A stretch of DNA of 64,000 nucleotides, taken from positions 387,822 through 451,821 of the forward strand of contig RKQB01000001.1 of NCBI GenBank assembly GCA_003797895.1, read 5' to 3'. The DNA comes from Cyclobacteriaceae bacterium YHN15 (lineage in GTDB: Bacteria; Bacteroidota; Bacteroidia; Cytophagales; Cyclobacteriaceae). This document shows, piece by piece, positions 28,135 to 37,377 of the stretch; position 1 is the stretch's first letter; each line of letters begins with the position of its first letter. Below the pieces are notes generated by a model. That model did not search any database, was not told the DNA's origin, and saw nothing but the letters and a program-made list of their open reading frames with translations. Position numbers and translations under genes: made by a program.

Positions 28135-28728
28135 ATGCCTTACGATAGTTTTAATGTATTGAAAAGCACGGTAGTACCATTGCCTACCGAAAATGTGGAT
28201 ACCGATCAGATTATCCCCGCCAGGTTTTTAAAAGCCACCGAAAGGGAGGGCTTTGGCGATAACCTTTTCAGGGACTGGAGATACGACGTGGAAGGGAATC
28301 CCAAAAAAGATTTTGTTCTTAATGACCAAACCTATTCAGGAAAAATTCTATTGGCCGGAAAGAACTTTGGTTCGGGTTCCAGCCGGGAACATGCTGTATG
28401 GGCCCTATATGATTATGGTTTCAGATGCGTTGTTTCCAGCTTTTTTGCGGATATTTTCAAAAATAATTGTCTGAATATCGGTGTCTTGCCTGTTACCATT
28501 AGTCCGGAGTTTGCTGAAGTGCTCTTCCATGCGATTGAAGAAAATCCTCAAACAGAGGTGGAGGTCAATATTGACAAGCAGACTATCACCCTATTAAGCA
28601 CAGGTCAATCTGAATCCTTCGAGATCAATACCTATAAAAAGGAAAACATGAAAAACGGATTCGATGATATCGATTATCTCCTCAACATCAAAGATGAAAT
28701 TATCACTTTTGCTGAACATAAAAGCTGA
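28135..28728 (+). CDS. leuD: 3-isopropylmalate dehydratase small subunit
   Basis: 197-residue swivel-domain partner of LeuC. Conserved NVDTDQIIPARFLK, the GKNFGSGSSREHAVWAL active-site loop and SSFFADIFKNNCLNIGVLPV are present. It lies 18 bp after leuC and 20 bp before the second LeuA-like gene. Confidence 0.96.
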   Translation: MPYDSFNVLKSTVVPLPTENVDTDQIIPARFLKATEREGFGDNLFRDWRYDVEGNPKKDFVLNDQTYSGKILLAGKNFGSGSSREHAVWALYDYGFRCVVSSFFADIFKNNCLNIGVLPVTISPEFAEVLFHAIEENPQTEVEVNIDKQTITLLSTGQSESFEINTYKKENMKNGFDDIDYLLNIKDEIITFAEHKS

Positions 28729-28748
28729 AATCCGAATTCTAAAATTAA

Positions 28749-30368
28749 ATGGGTTACCAGAGAAAAATAGAAATCATGGATACAACCCTGAGGGATGGTG
28801 AACAAACCTCAGGTGTTTCTTTTCTGCCTTCCGAAAAACTTCAAATAGCCAAATTGCTATTGGATGAGTTGAAGGTAGACAGGATAGAGGTAGCTTCCGC
28901 TAGGGTTTCTGAAGGAGAAAAGGAGGGTGTAAAAAAAATTACCCAATGGGCTGCTGAAAAAGGATATCTGGACAGGGTGGAGGTTTTGGGTTTTGTGGAT
29001 ACGCCTGCTTCTGTGGACTGGATTGATGAGGCCGGGGGAAAGGTAATGAACCTACTCACCAAGGGCTCTCTCAATCACTTGACCCACCAATTAAGGAAAA
29101 GCCAGCAGGAACATTTTGAGGATATCATAGGATGCGTGGGTTATGCGAGATCCAAAGGAATATGCGTGAATGTCTACCTTGAGGATTGGTCCAACGGGAT
29201 GAGAAACTCCATGGATTATACTATGGACCTTATAGCCATGTTGACTGGACTGCATGTCAGAAGGATTATGCTCCCTGATACCTTGGGGCTCTTGAATCCA
29301 AGGGAAGTTTCCCATTTTGTAAGATTGATCACCTCTGAATTTCCGGACACCCATTTTGATTTTCATGCCCACAATGATTATGACCTATCAGTCGCCAATG
29401 TCTTGGAAGCCATTTATAATGGGGTAAGTGGAGTACATACTACCGTGAATGGCTTAGGGGAAAGGGCAGGAAATGCACCATTGGAGTCGGTCATTGCGGT
29501 AATAAAAGATTTCACCGATTTCAGGTTGAGTGTCAAGGAGAATAAGATTTTCAGGGTAAGTAAATTGGTGGAACAGTTTTCCGGGCAGCATATCCCTGCC
29601 AATAAGCCTGTGGTAGGGGAAAATGTTTTTACCCAAACTGCAGGAATCCATGCGGATGGAGACAACAAGAAAAACCTGTACTTCAATGACCTGATGCCGG
29701 AGAGGTTTGGCCGTCAAAGGAAATATGCCCTAGGGAAAACATCAGGGAAGGCCAATATTGTCAAAAACCTTCAGGAACTTGGAATTTCCCTGGAGCCGGA
29801 TGAACTGACCAAAGTAACCCAAAGAATCATCGAGTTAGGGGATAAAAAAGAGAGGGTCACCACAGAGGATCTGCCTTATATCATTTCCGATGTGCTTCAG
29901 AATAATTCCATTTCCCATAATATCTTTATCGAAGGCTATAACCTGAGCCATTCCAAAGGGCTGAGGCCGACCGTTCAGTTAAAGATGAATATCAATGGGG
30001 AAAGTTATGAGGAGGGGTCTTCCGGTGATGGACAATATGATGCCTTTATGAAGGCATTGAGTAAAATTTATAAATCCATCCATAAGGAATTACCGAAATT
30101 GACCAATTACCATGTGACCATTCCTCCGGGCGGTAAAACCGATGCCTTTGTGGAGACAGTGATCACCTGGGATTATGAGAGGATTTTTAAAACCAAGGGA
30201 TTGGATAGTGATCAGACGGTTGCCGCCTTGAAGGCAACCGAGAAAATGTTGAATATTATAGACAAAATAGATAAAGGAAAGGCCAGTCCGGAAGGTAAGA
30301 AAGATGGCAATTCTGAATTAGAAAACCCCACATTATATGGAAATGAATATCGCACTGCTGCCGGGTGA
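28749..30368 (+). CDS. LeuA-family synthase, citramalate synthase-like (second paralogue)
   Basis: 539-residue homologue of 2-isopropylmalate synthase with its own HMGL barrel ([64 protein letters not shown]) and C-terminal LeuA regulatory domain ([30 protein letters not shown]). It is clearly divergent from the LeuA four genes earlier. Placement with leuCDB suggests it makes (R)-citramalate from pyruvate and acetyl-CoA, giving 2-oxobutyrate for isoleucine without threonine deaminase; no ilvA is in the operon. That substrate is inferred. Its end overlaps the leuB start by 32 bp. Confidence 0.8.
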   Translation: MGYQRKIEIMDTTLRDGEQTSGVSFLPSEKLQIAKLLLDELKVDRIEVASARVSEGEKEGVKKITQWAAEKGYLDRVEVLGFVDTPASVDWIDEAGGKVMNLLTKGSLNHLTHQLRKSQQEHFEDIIGCVGYARSKGICVNVYLEDWSNGMRNSMDYTMDLIAMLTGLHVRRIMLPDTLGLLNPREVSHFVRLITSEFPDTHFDFHAHNDYDLSVANVLEAIYNGVSGVHTTVNGLGERAGNAPLESVIAVIKDFTDFRLSVKENKIFRVSKLVEQFSGQHIPANKPVVGENVFTQTAGIHADGDNKKNLYFNDLMPERFGRQRKYALGKTSGKANIVKNLQELGISLEPDELTKVTQRIIELGDKKERVTTEDLPYIISDVLQNNSISHNIFIEGYNLSHSKGLRPTVQLKMNINGESYEEGSSGDGQYDAFMKALSKIYKSIHKELPKLTNYHVTIPPGGKTDAFVETVITWDYERIFKTKGLDSDQTVAALKATEKMLNIIDKIDKGKASPEGKKDGNSELENPTLYGNEYRTAAG

Positions 30369-31398
30369 CGGCATAGGTCCTGAAGTAATTGCCCAGGCTG
30401 TCAAAGTTGTCAAAGCAGTTGGGAAGAAATTTGGTCATACCATCCATTTTGAGGAAGCTCCTGTCGGGGCCACAGCCATCGACTTAGTAGGAGACCCTTA
30501 TCCGGATGCCACCCATGAGGTGTGTTTAAGGGCTGATGCGGTACTTTTTGGTGCGATCGGGGATCCAAAATATGACAATGACCCCAAGGCCAAGGTGCGA
30601 CCCGAGCAAGGTCTGCTGAGAATGAGGCAGAAATTGGGCTTATTCGCCAATGTGAGGCCTACCTTTACTTTTCCTTCTTTGATTCACAAATCCCCTTTGA
30701 GATTGGAAAGGGTAGAAGGAGTGGATTTTGTGTTTTTTAGGGAGCTGACTGGTGGGGTTTATTTTGGAGAACCAAGGGGAAGAAATGAGCAGGGCACCAA
30801 GGCTTTTGATACCAATATTTATACAAAAGAAGAAATTACCCGATTGGCCAGAATGGGATTTGAAGCGGCACAAAAGAGAAGAAAGTTATTGACCTGTGTG
30901 GACAAGGCCAATGTCATGGCGACTTCCAGGCTGTGGAGGGAGACGGTGCAGGAATTGGCACCGGAATATCCTGATGTGAAAGTAGAATATGAATTTGTAG
31001 ATGCGGTGGCCATGCGTTTGATCCAGTGGCCCAAAGCTTATGATGTGCTGATTACAGAGAACCTTTTTGGGGATATTCTGACCGATGAGGCATCAGTGAT
31101 TTCCGGTTCCATGGGTTTGATGCCTTCGGCATCTTTGGGTACGGAGAATAAATTGTTTGAACCCATTCATGGTTCTTATCCGCAGGCAGCCGGTAAAGAT
31201 ATCGCCAATCCCTTGGCTACGGTACTTTCCGCAGCCATGATGTTTGATTATGCCTTTGGTCTGAAGGCCGAGGCCCAGGCCATCTCTGATGTGGTCAACA
31301 AGTCTTTGGCTGAAGGAATCGTAACAGAGGATATTGCAGAAGGCGGAAAGGCATATAAGACTTCTGAGGTGGGGGATTGGTTGGCGGAGAATGTGTAG
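30337..31398 (+). CDS. leuB: 3-isopropylmalate dehydrogenase
   Basis: NAD+-dependent oxidative decarboxylase, last pathway-specific step of leucine synthesis. 353 aa. N-terminal [20 protein letters not shown], substrate-binding [30 protein letters not shown], metal-binding [35 protein letters not shown] and the NAD-loop [18 protein letters not shown] are diagnostic. The ATG at 30337 overlaps the preceding gene; a second ATG at 30343 is equally plausible. It is the last gene of the operon; no clear intrinsic terminator follows within the first 100 bp. Confidence 0.96.
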   Translation: MEMNIALLPGDGIGPEVIAQAVKVVKAVGKKFGHTIHFEEAPVGATAIDLVGDPYPDATHEVCLRADAVLFGAIGDPKYDNDPKAKVRPEQGLLRMRQKLGLFANVRPTFTFPSLIHKSPLRLERVEGVDFVFFRELTGGVYFGEPRGRNEQGTKAFDTNIYTKEEITRLARMGFEAAQKRRKLLTCVDKANVMATSRLWRETVQELAPEYPDVKVEYEFVDAVAMRLIQWPKAYDVLITENLFGDILTDEASVISGSMGLMPSASLGTENKLFEPIHGSYPQAAGKDIANPLATVLSAAMMFDYAFGLKAEAQAISDVVNKSLAEGIVTEDIAEGGKAYKTSEVGDWLAENV

Positions 31399-31480
31399 AA
31401 GCGAGAGATGAGAAGCGGGAAGCGAGAGTTTTTTAGAACCAAGAGACAAGAAGCAAGAGACAAGACGGTTTCTGTGAATT
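31399..31480. repeat. Degenerate purine-rich short repeat after leuB
   Basis: After the leuB stop the plus strand is almost all A and G with repeated variants of GAAGCGAGAGA and AAGAGACAAGAAGC in near-tandem. It is non-coding in all frames for any useful length. Strand-biased purine runs like this are seen as dispersed intergenic elements in related genomes (general recollection, not checked). Confidence 0.5.
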
Positions 31481-31507
31481 GTTGTCCTACCACTTGCATA
31501 GGCTTCC

Positions 31508-31826
31508 CCTTGTCATTTCGACGACAAAGGAGGAGGGATCTACAATAAAGCAAGAAATGAAATTCTGATAGAATTCTCAGTCGTTCCTCTTACCATTGCC
31601 AGATTTATTAAGTTCCCCTCGGCTTCGCTCGGGGAGCGGAAGTTTAGGTTTTACAGGAGGGGGGAGGAAAATGCGGCTATGCCGCATTTTCCTCCCCCCT
31701 CCTCTTATTTATTGCTTATCCGGTGGCCGAGCTTGCCTGCGTCAAGCAGGCTTGCCGAGGCCCAAAAATATATTCATTCATTTCCTTTCTGGAAATATCA
31801 AATTTTAAAATCTCGAAATGACAAGG
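31508..31826. repeat. 319-bp nested-palindrome element bounded by 14-bp inverted repeats
   Basis: The outer ends CCTTGTCATTTCGA (31508-31521) and TCGAAATGACAAGG (31813-31826) are perfect inverted copies. Inside are a CCCCTCGG...CTCGGGG hairpin (about 31617-31634), a perfect 23-bp inverted repeat with a 3-base loop (31655-31677 and 31681-31703), and GCCTGC/GCAGGC within a larger GGCC...GGCC stem (about 31725-31762). There is no plausible reading frame. The layout resembles a MITE-like or REP-like non-autonomous repeat. Confidence 0.65.
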
Positions 31827-32070
31827 ACAAGCCCTCGTGAATAGTACTCGTATGTTGGTGGACAGGCTCTACAGGACGGTGGAAATGGCGATGCGTTTTT
31901 TGCTACCGATTGGCCGTCCCTCTGGGACGGTGTGGGTCATTTTTGTGTTGGTTTTTGCTACTGGTGGGTTGTGCTGTTGGCACAATGCGATAGTAGCCAA
32001 GAAGAGTAAAAAAGCAGGATAATAATAATTTGCAATCAGGCAAATGGTTCAAATTACTATTCTTAGACAA
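31827..32070. other. Gene-free stretch with a CCGTCCC/GGGACGG hairpin
   Basis: Between the palindromic element and the next terminator there is no credible gene. A 61-codon frame exists at 31837-32022 but has no family resemblance and carries the hairpin CCGTCCC-TCT-GGGACGG (31914-31930). The block looks like another dispersed intergenic repeat or decayed sequence; I cannot assign a function. Confidence 0.4.
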
Positions 32071-32071
32071 T

Positions 32072-32107
32072 AAAAAAACCCGGTAACTCAAGCTACCGGG
32101 GTTTGGT
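32072..32107. terminator. Bidirectional intrinsic terminator
   Basis: Stem CCCGGTA (32079-32085) / TACCGGG (32094-32100) flanked by a run of seven A on the left and GTTTGGTTTTTT on the right. It serves the minus-strand lipoprotein gene ending at 32131 and could also stop read-through from the ilv-leu side. Confidence 0.8.
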
Positions 32108-32130
32108 TTTTTAATGGTTAAATCTTTCTG

Positions 32131-33660
32131 TTAATCTGCAACTGGGCATTCTATCTTTCTTTCAATATCTGCGTGAACGAAGTAGTACTCTTTATCTGAA
32201 ACTTCTATTGTTGCAGTGTTACTTTGTAGCGCTCCAGAGAAACCACTGAATTGTGTAAATTGGGTATCAGATTCAATGACTTTAAGGGCACCACTAACGA
32301 CATTACCATCAGCATCTTGTTTAAATCTATAACCATCATTAAGGGTAACAGTTATTATTCCACCAGAAAGGGTAACGCTACCAGCTATTTCCAATTTGCT
32401 GCCATAAACCAGATCAACTCCAGTTGTTAATTGATCTAAAGTATTCCACTGGAACCAGGTGGCTGGACGCCTATTAGTAAATGCATTGCCTCTACCAGTA
32501 GCAGACTCATCATCATAGCATTCCCTTGTACAAGGTCTTAATGTTAAAGTAACCATGGTCCTTGTTGCGCTCACACATTCTGTATCATCATTTACAGCCT
32601 CAGCGTAGAAAGTAGCTGTCTGAACACCGCCCTTGGAAGCATCATAAACCAAGGAAGGATCTGTAACCACATTACCACCTGATGGGGCATCATACCATAC
32701 GATGCTGATTCCAACCGGAACATCTTTAACACTAGCGGTAAGTTTACTAAAATCACAGACTTCCTCATCCTGATCTCCACCAGTTGGTGCATCAGGCAAA
32801 GCCCAGATAGTCAAGGAGGCGGCTTTTGACATGTCACTTGAACAACCGTTAACAAAAGCCGCATAATAGTCAATAGTACCCACTTTATCCAATATTGGAT
32901 CGTTACTTGGAACTGGTACAAATTCTCCTAGATCATTTTTTGTGTACCATTGTAGTGTATATCCAGCAGGAACATCATTCGATGTGGCTCTCAGTACCAA
33001 GCCTTCTTCAAAACATTCCTCATCGCCTTCCACTATTGGAGCATCAGGTTTTTTCTCCAAAGTGTAGCAAAAACGCAGGTTACTTAAACCAGCTGGTTCA
33101 CCACTTGCGTTTTCAGGTGAAGCCAATCCAGAATCACCTCTAACGTCTCCTTCATAGAAATACACATTTGCATTATCACCACCTTTAACAACCGCTGCAA
33201 CATATTTAACGCAATATCCTTCTGGAACTTCTATGCTCCAAGAAACAAATGTGCCATCTGTAGTGGCCGTAATGGCACCAAATGTAGCTTTATTTTCAAC
33301 AAAATTTCCTACATCAATTTGGTCATAGGAATTTTCAAAAGGAGGTATTCCGTATGCAGTTGCTACTTCATCACAAGTTCTATTGCCGCCACCACTTGTA
33401 CCTGTAATGATGTATGGTGTTATTCCTCCATCTGAAACTGGTTCCGAAGCAGTTCCTTTTCCTGCTAAAGGAGCCCTCGCATTCTCCAATCCTAAACCAT
33501 AAGGTTCCAAACCAAAAGACGATGCCAATTCATTTGCGCTTTGCTCTAAAGTTGCTTTGTCGGGGTCAATGGCCTCGAACTGCGAACATGATGCCATGAT
33601 GGCAACAAGTGCTAATATCCAAACCTTGTTCGGAGATATAGCGTTGTAAAAATTTTTCAT
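32131..33660 (-). CDS. Surface lipoprotein with Ig-like domains
   Basis: 509-residue protein with an SPII signal peptide: hydrophobic ILALVAIMA then lipobox ASC near residue 25. The mature part contains at least two consecutive Ig-like beta-sandwich repeats, recognisable by DAPIVEGDEECFEEGLVLRA and DAPTGGDQDEEVCDFSKLTA and the following W-Y (TLQWYTK, SIVWYDAPSGG) and C-x-S strands (residues about 200-390). Further beta-rich sequence ends at CPVAD. No type IX sorting tail is evident. Likely an outer-surface adhesin or matrix protein; no partner gene is nearby. A strong terminator follows. Confidence 0.78.
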   Translation of the reverse strand: MKNFYNAISPNKVWILALVAIMASCSQFEAIDPDKATLEQSANELASSFGLEPYGLGLENARAPLAGKGTASEPVSDGGITPYIITGTSGGGNRTCDEVATAYGIPPFENSYDQIDVGNFVENKATFGAITATTDGTFVSWSIEVPEGYCVKYVAAVVKGGDNANVYFYEGDVRGDSGLASPENASGEPAGLSNLRFCYTLEKKPDAPIVEGDEECFEEGLVLRATSNDVPAGYTLQWYTKNDLGEFVPVPSNDPILDKVGTIDYYAAFVNGCSSDMSKAASLTIWALPDAPTGGDQDEEVCDFSKLTASVKDVPVGISIVWYDAPSGGNVVTDPSLVYDASKGGVQTATFYAEAVNDDTECVSATRTMVTLTLRPCTRECYDDESATGRGNAFTNRRPATWFQWNTLDQLTTGVDLVYGSKLEIAGSVTLSGGIITVTLNDGYRFKQDADGNVVSGALKVIESDTQFTQFSGFSGALQSNTATIEVSDKEYYFVHADIERKIECPVAD

Positions 33661-34389
33661 AGTTATTAACTTAAGCGTTTAAGTATTTGCCTAAGGTATG
33701 AGTAGTCAAATAAATAACAAAAAAGTGTATTTGATTTGCATTTAAACGCCTTTTACGTACAATATTAAACTTGACACTACAATATTTTATTTGTAAATGC
33801 CAAGTTTATATGATGTTCAATAATGTTATTTGAAAAATTATAGTTTACTCAAAATAGTTATAATTGTAATTAAGTTTAAATGCTAGTTTTTGTATTTCTA
33901 AACTTGTTTTTTTTGACAAATGTCAAAAAAATTCTTACCGTCATATAAGAATATTTACCAATTACTATGATTTTTTTTTTAGTATAACCTTCTATTTTTG
34001 ACCAGAAATTAGGTTTTGTATTGCTTCAAATCAGAACTTTTCTGACTTCTTTCCAAAGTTGTTTAGTTGGTGATTTTAAGTATTGTTTGACACTTTTTTG
34101 CCAGTAAAGTACAATCATTGCTCAAAAGGAACGGTAGACCGATGTAAAGGGCTTGGAACATTTAATTAAATTTTCTATTGATTATGCAGATAACTGGTGG
34201 GCTTACACACGATCATATTAAAAATATTTAGCATAAGATTTCATTACTGCCATGTAGGTTTGTCCAAATACCTTTGAAGAGAATGAAAAGAAATCCTTCA
34301 TCTTCCTCCTTTTCGGAATCTATGGTTGGCAATGTGTTTTTCAGAAACCCAAGAGTTTTTATATTTTTGACCTGTAAAATAGTCCCACC
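33661..34389. other. 729-bp AT-rich intergenic region between divergent genes
   Basis: No credible gene. It contains a small palindrome ACTTAA-GCGT-TTAAGT (33669-33684) just upstream of the lipoprotein start and a larger one at 33908-33931. A TACCTTTG box at 34269-34276 could belong to the truA promoter but lacks a -33 partner. A minus-strand frame at 34228-34428 overlaps the truA start and has no family features. Confidence 0.5.
33908..33931. promoter_or_regulatory. 11-bp-arm palindrome centred on TTGACAAATGTCAA
   Basis: Seven T plus GACA, a two-base AA centre, then TGTC plus seven A: perfect 11-bp arms. The core TTGAC-AAAT-GTCAA resembles a Crp/Fnr-class half-site arrangement. It lies about 250 bp upstream of the lipoprotein gene and 460 bp upstream of truA. 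It could alternatively be a terminator-like hairpin. Confidence 0.4.
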
Positions 34390-35196
34390 ATGCAGTCCCG
34401 CCCCCATACCTACCTCTTTTATATCCAATACCTAGGTCTTCGGTATTCGGGCTGGCAAAGACAGAAGGGCGTGAAGACCATTCAGGGCAGCCTGGAAAGG
34501 GGCATACGCTATGTACTCGGTCATGAGGATTTTACCATCCTTGGGGCAAGCAGGACAGATGCAGGCGTTTCCTGTAACCGCGGGGCTTTTGAGCTATTCT
34601 TGAAACATCCTTTGGAGACAAACGATTTCATCTATGACTTGAATATGAATCTTCCCGCCGATATCCGGGTGTTGGAGGGGGACTCTGTTCCATTAGACTT
34701 TAATATCATCCAAGATGTGATGTGGAAGGAATACCACTATCATTTTGCCATAGGAAATAAATTTCATCCCTTTCTAGCTGGAACGCTTTCTTTTTTTCCG
34801 GGAGACTATGATCTTGACCTGATGAGGGAGGGAGCAAAAGTTTTTATCGGAACACAGGACTTTCGCAGGTTCTGTTCCATTGACAAGTTTACTGATAATT
34901 TTGTCAGGACGGTTTTTGAATCCTCCCTTGATATTCACCCCAGAGCAGAACAAGGTGATATACCCAAAAACAGCCTGGTTTTTAAAATTAAAGGGGACGG
35001 TTTTTTACGGTATCAGGTCAGGATAATGATAGCGGCTTTGGTTGACTTAGGATCTGGCAAACTCTCCTTGGAGCAGATAAAGGAGGCTATAAATGAACCG
35101 GATGCAAAACCCGTTGCCATGACAGCTCCCTCAAATGGTCTGGTGTTATGGGATCTTGCCTTTAGGAAAAATCAATCTTTTACTCTCCATTCATAA
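34390..35196 (+). CDS. truA: tRNA pseudouridine(38-40) synthase
   Basis: Converts uridines 38-40 of the anticodon arm to pseudouridine. 268 aa. The N-terminal YFxxxQYLGLRYSGWQRQ, the catalytic-Asp motif LGASRTDAGVSC, the YHYHF segment and FLRYQVRIMIAALVDLG are those of TruA. It is read from the ATG at 34390 (MQSRPHTYLFYIQYLGLRYSGW). The stop overlaps the 3' end of the convergent UbiA gene by 6 bp. Confidence 0.95.
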   Translation: MQSRPHTYLFYIQYLGLRYSGWQRQKGVKTIQGSLERGIRYVLGHEDFTILGASRTDAGVSCNRGAFELFLKHPLETNDFIYDLNMNLPADIRVLEGDSVPLDFNIIQDVMWKEYHYHFAIGNKFHPFLAGTLSFFPGDYDLDLMREGAKVFIGTQDFRRFCSIDKFTDNFVRTVFESSLDIHPRAEQGDIPKNSLVFKIKGDGFLRYQVRIMIAALVDLGSGKLSLEQIKEAINEPDAKPVAMTAPSNGLVLWDLAFRKNQSFTLHS

Positions 35197-36063
35197 AAAG
35201 CCCATACTGATAATCCCGGCCATCATCAGTAATTTGGACAGGATACTTAATTGGGTGAAGTGGGCCTTCCGGTCTGCCATGTATATTTTGAACATAAATA
35301 CAAAAAACAGGATACTCAGAATGCCAAAATAATAAAACAAGAGGACATTGTTGATCTTGAAGGTGACGTACAAAATGGAAATGACAAAGATAAAAGCAAT
35401 CATAAAGATGATCCTTTTGGTGTTACGGAATCCCAATACAATGGGCAAAGTACGGCAGCCATGTCTCCGGTCCCCATTCCTGTCTTCAATGTCTTTGATG
35501 ATTTCTCTGATCAAATTGAGGAAGAAAGCAAATATCGCATAGGTAAGGACCAGAAGCTCTGCTTTTTGATAATAGTAACCTATCAACCAAATGGATGCCC
35601 CTGTCAAGAGAGCAACGGTAAAATTTCCGATAAAGGGCTGCCTTTTCAGGGAGTTGCTGTACAACCAAAGTAAGAATGCCGCGATGAAATTGATGACTGC
35701 TACCCTGGGACTAACAAGTAATCCAACACCAATACCTATTAAATTGAGGACAGAATGAAAAAAAATGGCTACCCTTCTTTTCATTCCCTTTCCTATAATT
35801 ACCTCATCCGGTTTGTTGACATAGTCGATTTTAACATCATAATAGTCATTGATCATATAGCCTGCGGCAGCAATCACCATGGTGGAAAAAATGATCAGAT
35901 AAAGATGGATATCCTGGTAAACGGGCAATCCCTGTCGGGTTGTCTCCACCAAAAACAAGGCAGTCATCAACTGGGCAAATCCTAAAATCGCCAAATTGAC
36001 GGGCCTACTGATTTTTAGCAGACTCCAAAAAGAAAAAGTCTTTTTATAGGAGCTTACATTCAT
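35191..36063 (-). CDS. UbiA-family prenyltransferase, GGGP-prenyltransferase-like
   Basis: 290-residue membrane prenyltransferase with about eight hydrophobic helices. The two Asp-rich motifs are NDYYDVKIDYVNKPD (first) and DIEDRNGDRRHGCRTLP (second), typical of the archaeal-type geranylgeranylglycerol-phosphate prenyltransferase branch found widely in Bacteroidota. The physiological product in bacteria is uncertain, and a quinone or other prenyl acceptor remains possible. It converges with truA, sharing 6 bp. No prenyl diphosphate synthase is adjacent. Confidence 0.85.
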   Translation of the reverse strand: MNVSSYKKTFSFWSLLKISRPVNLAILGFAQLMTALFLVETTRQGLPVYQDIHLYLIIFSTMVIAAAGYMINDYYDVKIDYVNKPDEVIIGKGMKRRVAIFFHSVLNLIGIGVGLLVSPRVAVINFIAAFLLWLYSNSLKRQPFIGNFTVALLTGASIWLIGYYYQKAELLVLTYAIFAFFLNLIREIIKDIEDRNGDRRHGCRTLPIVLGFRNTKRIIFMIAFIFVISILYVTFKINNVLLFYYFGILSILFFVFMFKIYMADRKAHFTQLSILSKLLMMAGIISMGFL

Positions 36064-36267
36064 GGTCCAATATTACTAAATTTGTATCTCCGAATTGTTG
36101 CCGGTATGTTGAAATTAGGAAAAAGCATAAAGCAGTCGTTTTTTTTATCAATTAATATCTTTGACCTATGAAAGGTAAATAGAATTTTGAGACTTGAAGT
36201 TAATTGAAAATCAAATTACCATTGTGAATGAATACATGCCATCCTAAGAATTTCAGTACCTAACGAA

Positions 36268-37065
36268 TTATTTTTCCCCCGGAGCTGTGGTATATACCCG
36301 AACATAATCTATTTCCATGCGCTGTGGCCAGATCTCAGGATTCACACCTTGAACTCCTCCCCAATTACCCCCAACAGCAATATTCAATATCAAATGAAAG
36401 GGATGGTCAAAAGGCCATTCTTCCCAAGATCCACCTGTATTTTGGAAAGTGTGGTATTTTTCACCATCCATGTAGAAGTCGATTTTGTCTTCCTGCCAGT
36501 TAATGGCATAGACATGGAATTCTTCCGAGCAGTCAGGAACGGGTATGGTTTTCCCTTTTTGGGTTCCTTTGGTATGGTTAAAGGCTTCGGTGTGGACCGT
36601 CCCATGAACCGTTCCCTGATCATAGCCCACATGTTCCATAATGTCAATCTCCCCGCTCTTTGGCCATCCCCCATAGGTGTTTTCTTCAGGAAGCATCCAT
36701 ATTGCCGGCCAGGTTCCTACACCTTTGGGAAGTTTGGCTTTTACTTCAATATACCCATACTTCCAAGAAGCTTTTCCTCTGGTCAATAGCCTGGCTGAGG
36801 TATAAGCCTTGGTATAGCTGCTGTCCTGATGGGCTTCGATGATCAGGATCCCGTTTTCTGCCCTGGAATTTGCCAAGTTGTTCTCAGTATAATACTGCAA
36901 TTCATTGTTTCCCCAACCATGGTCTCCTACATCATACACCCACTTGTCCGGATCAGGTAAACCCTCATAATCAAACTCATCGGACCAAATAAGGTTTGAA
37001 CTTTCTTTTAGGGAGGAACAGGAGAAAATCAGGATTACTATTATCGGAAATATTATATATTTCAT
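36268..37065 (-). CDS. GH16 beta-glucanase (laminarinase-type) lipoprotein
   Basis: 265-residue glycoside hydrolase expected to cut beta-1,3(-1,4)-glucans. An SPII signal with lipobox FSC (Cys16) predicts a membrane-anchored lipoprotein. The GH16 active site EIDIME is intact at residues 139-144 (nucleophile Glu139, acid/base Glu144), with the upstream FDYEGLPDPDKW and YGYIEVKAKLP, and downstream FHVYAINW and HLILNIAVGGNWGG. The frame is open from 37119, but the ATG at 37065 gives the clean signal peptide. There is no SusC/D pair or other CAZyme next to it, so it is a lone enzyme rather than part of a PUL. Confidence 0.93.
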   Translation of the reverse strand: MKYIIFPIIVILIFSCSSLKESSNLIWSDEFDYEGLPDPDKWVYDVGDHGWGNNELQYYTENNLANSRAENGILIIEAHQDSSYTKAYTSARLLTRGKASWKYGYIEVKAKLPKGVGTWPAIWMLPEENTYGGWPKSGEIDIMEHVGYDQGTVHGTVHTEAFNHTKGTQKGKTIPVPDCSEEFHVYAINWQEDKIDFYMDGEKYHTFQNTGGSWEEWPFDHPFHLILNIAVGGNWGGVQGVNPEIWPQRMEIDYVRVYTTAPGEK

Positions 37066-37149
37066 AAAATAAATTTCAAAATAAGTGTTTTGGAATGAGA
37101 TTTGCTTTATTTTATTCATATTTTATGTTAAATTTTAAAACTTATTGAT

Positions 37150-37371
37150 ATGTCACTTGAATTAAAGTTAAAAGGAAATTGGAACGAACTGAAAGGTAAA
37201 CTGAAAGAAAGGTATGCTGAGCTGACAGATGACGACCTGATGTACGCAGAAGGTCAGGAAGATCAGCTTTTAGGCAAGATACAAAAGAAAACCGGTGCTG
37301 CGAAAGAAGAGTTGTCCAAGCTTCTGTTTGGAAAAGTGGAAGAAGAGGAATCAGAAACTGATAATAAATAA
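37150..37371 (+). CDS. CsbD-family stress protein
   Basis: 73-residue highly charged soluble protein with the CsbD pattern LKGNWNELKGKLKERYAELTDDDLMYAEGQEDQLLGKIQKKTG. Members are induced by general stress in many bacteria but their molecular function is unknown. It is a single gene, followed directly by a palindromic repeat that may end transcription. Confidence 0.9.
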   Translation: MSLELKLKGNWNELKGKLKERYAELTDDDLMYAEGQEDQLLGKIQKKTGAAKEELSKLLFGKVEEEESETDNK

Positions 37372-37377
37372 AAATAA

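Noticed and set aside
31596..31808. 70-codon frame through the nested-palindrome element
   Set aside because: It simply reads through the inverted repeats; composition is that of the hairpins, not of a protein.
31837..32022. 61-codon plus-strand frame between leuB and the lipoprotein gene
   Set aside because: No family resemblance, contains a CCGTCCC/GGGACGG hairpin, and lies in a repeat-rich stretch; treated as non-coding.
34228..34428. Minus-strand 66-codon frame overlapping the truA start
   Set aside because: Overlaps a well-supported gene and shows no domain or signal features.
36156..36163. TATCTTTG promoter-like box on the plus strand
   Set aside because: No plus-strand gene begins within 900 bp; probably a chance match.
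36268..37065. GH16 gene as part of a polysaccharide utilisation locus
   Set aside because: No SusC/SusD pair, sulfatase or other CAZyme is adjacent.
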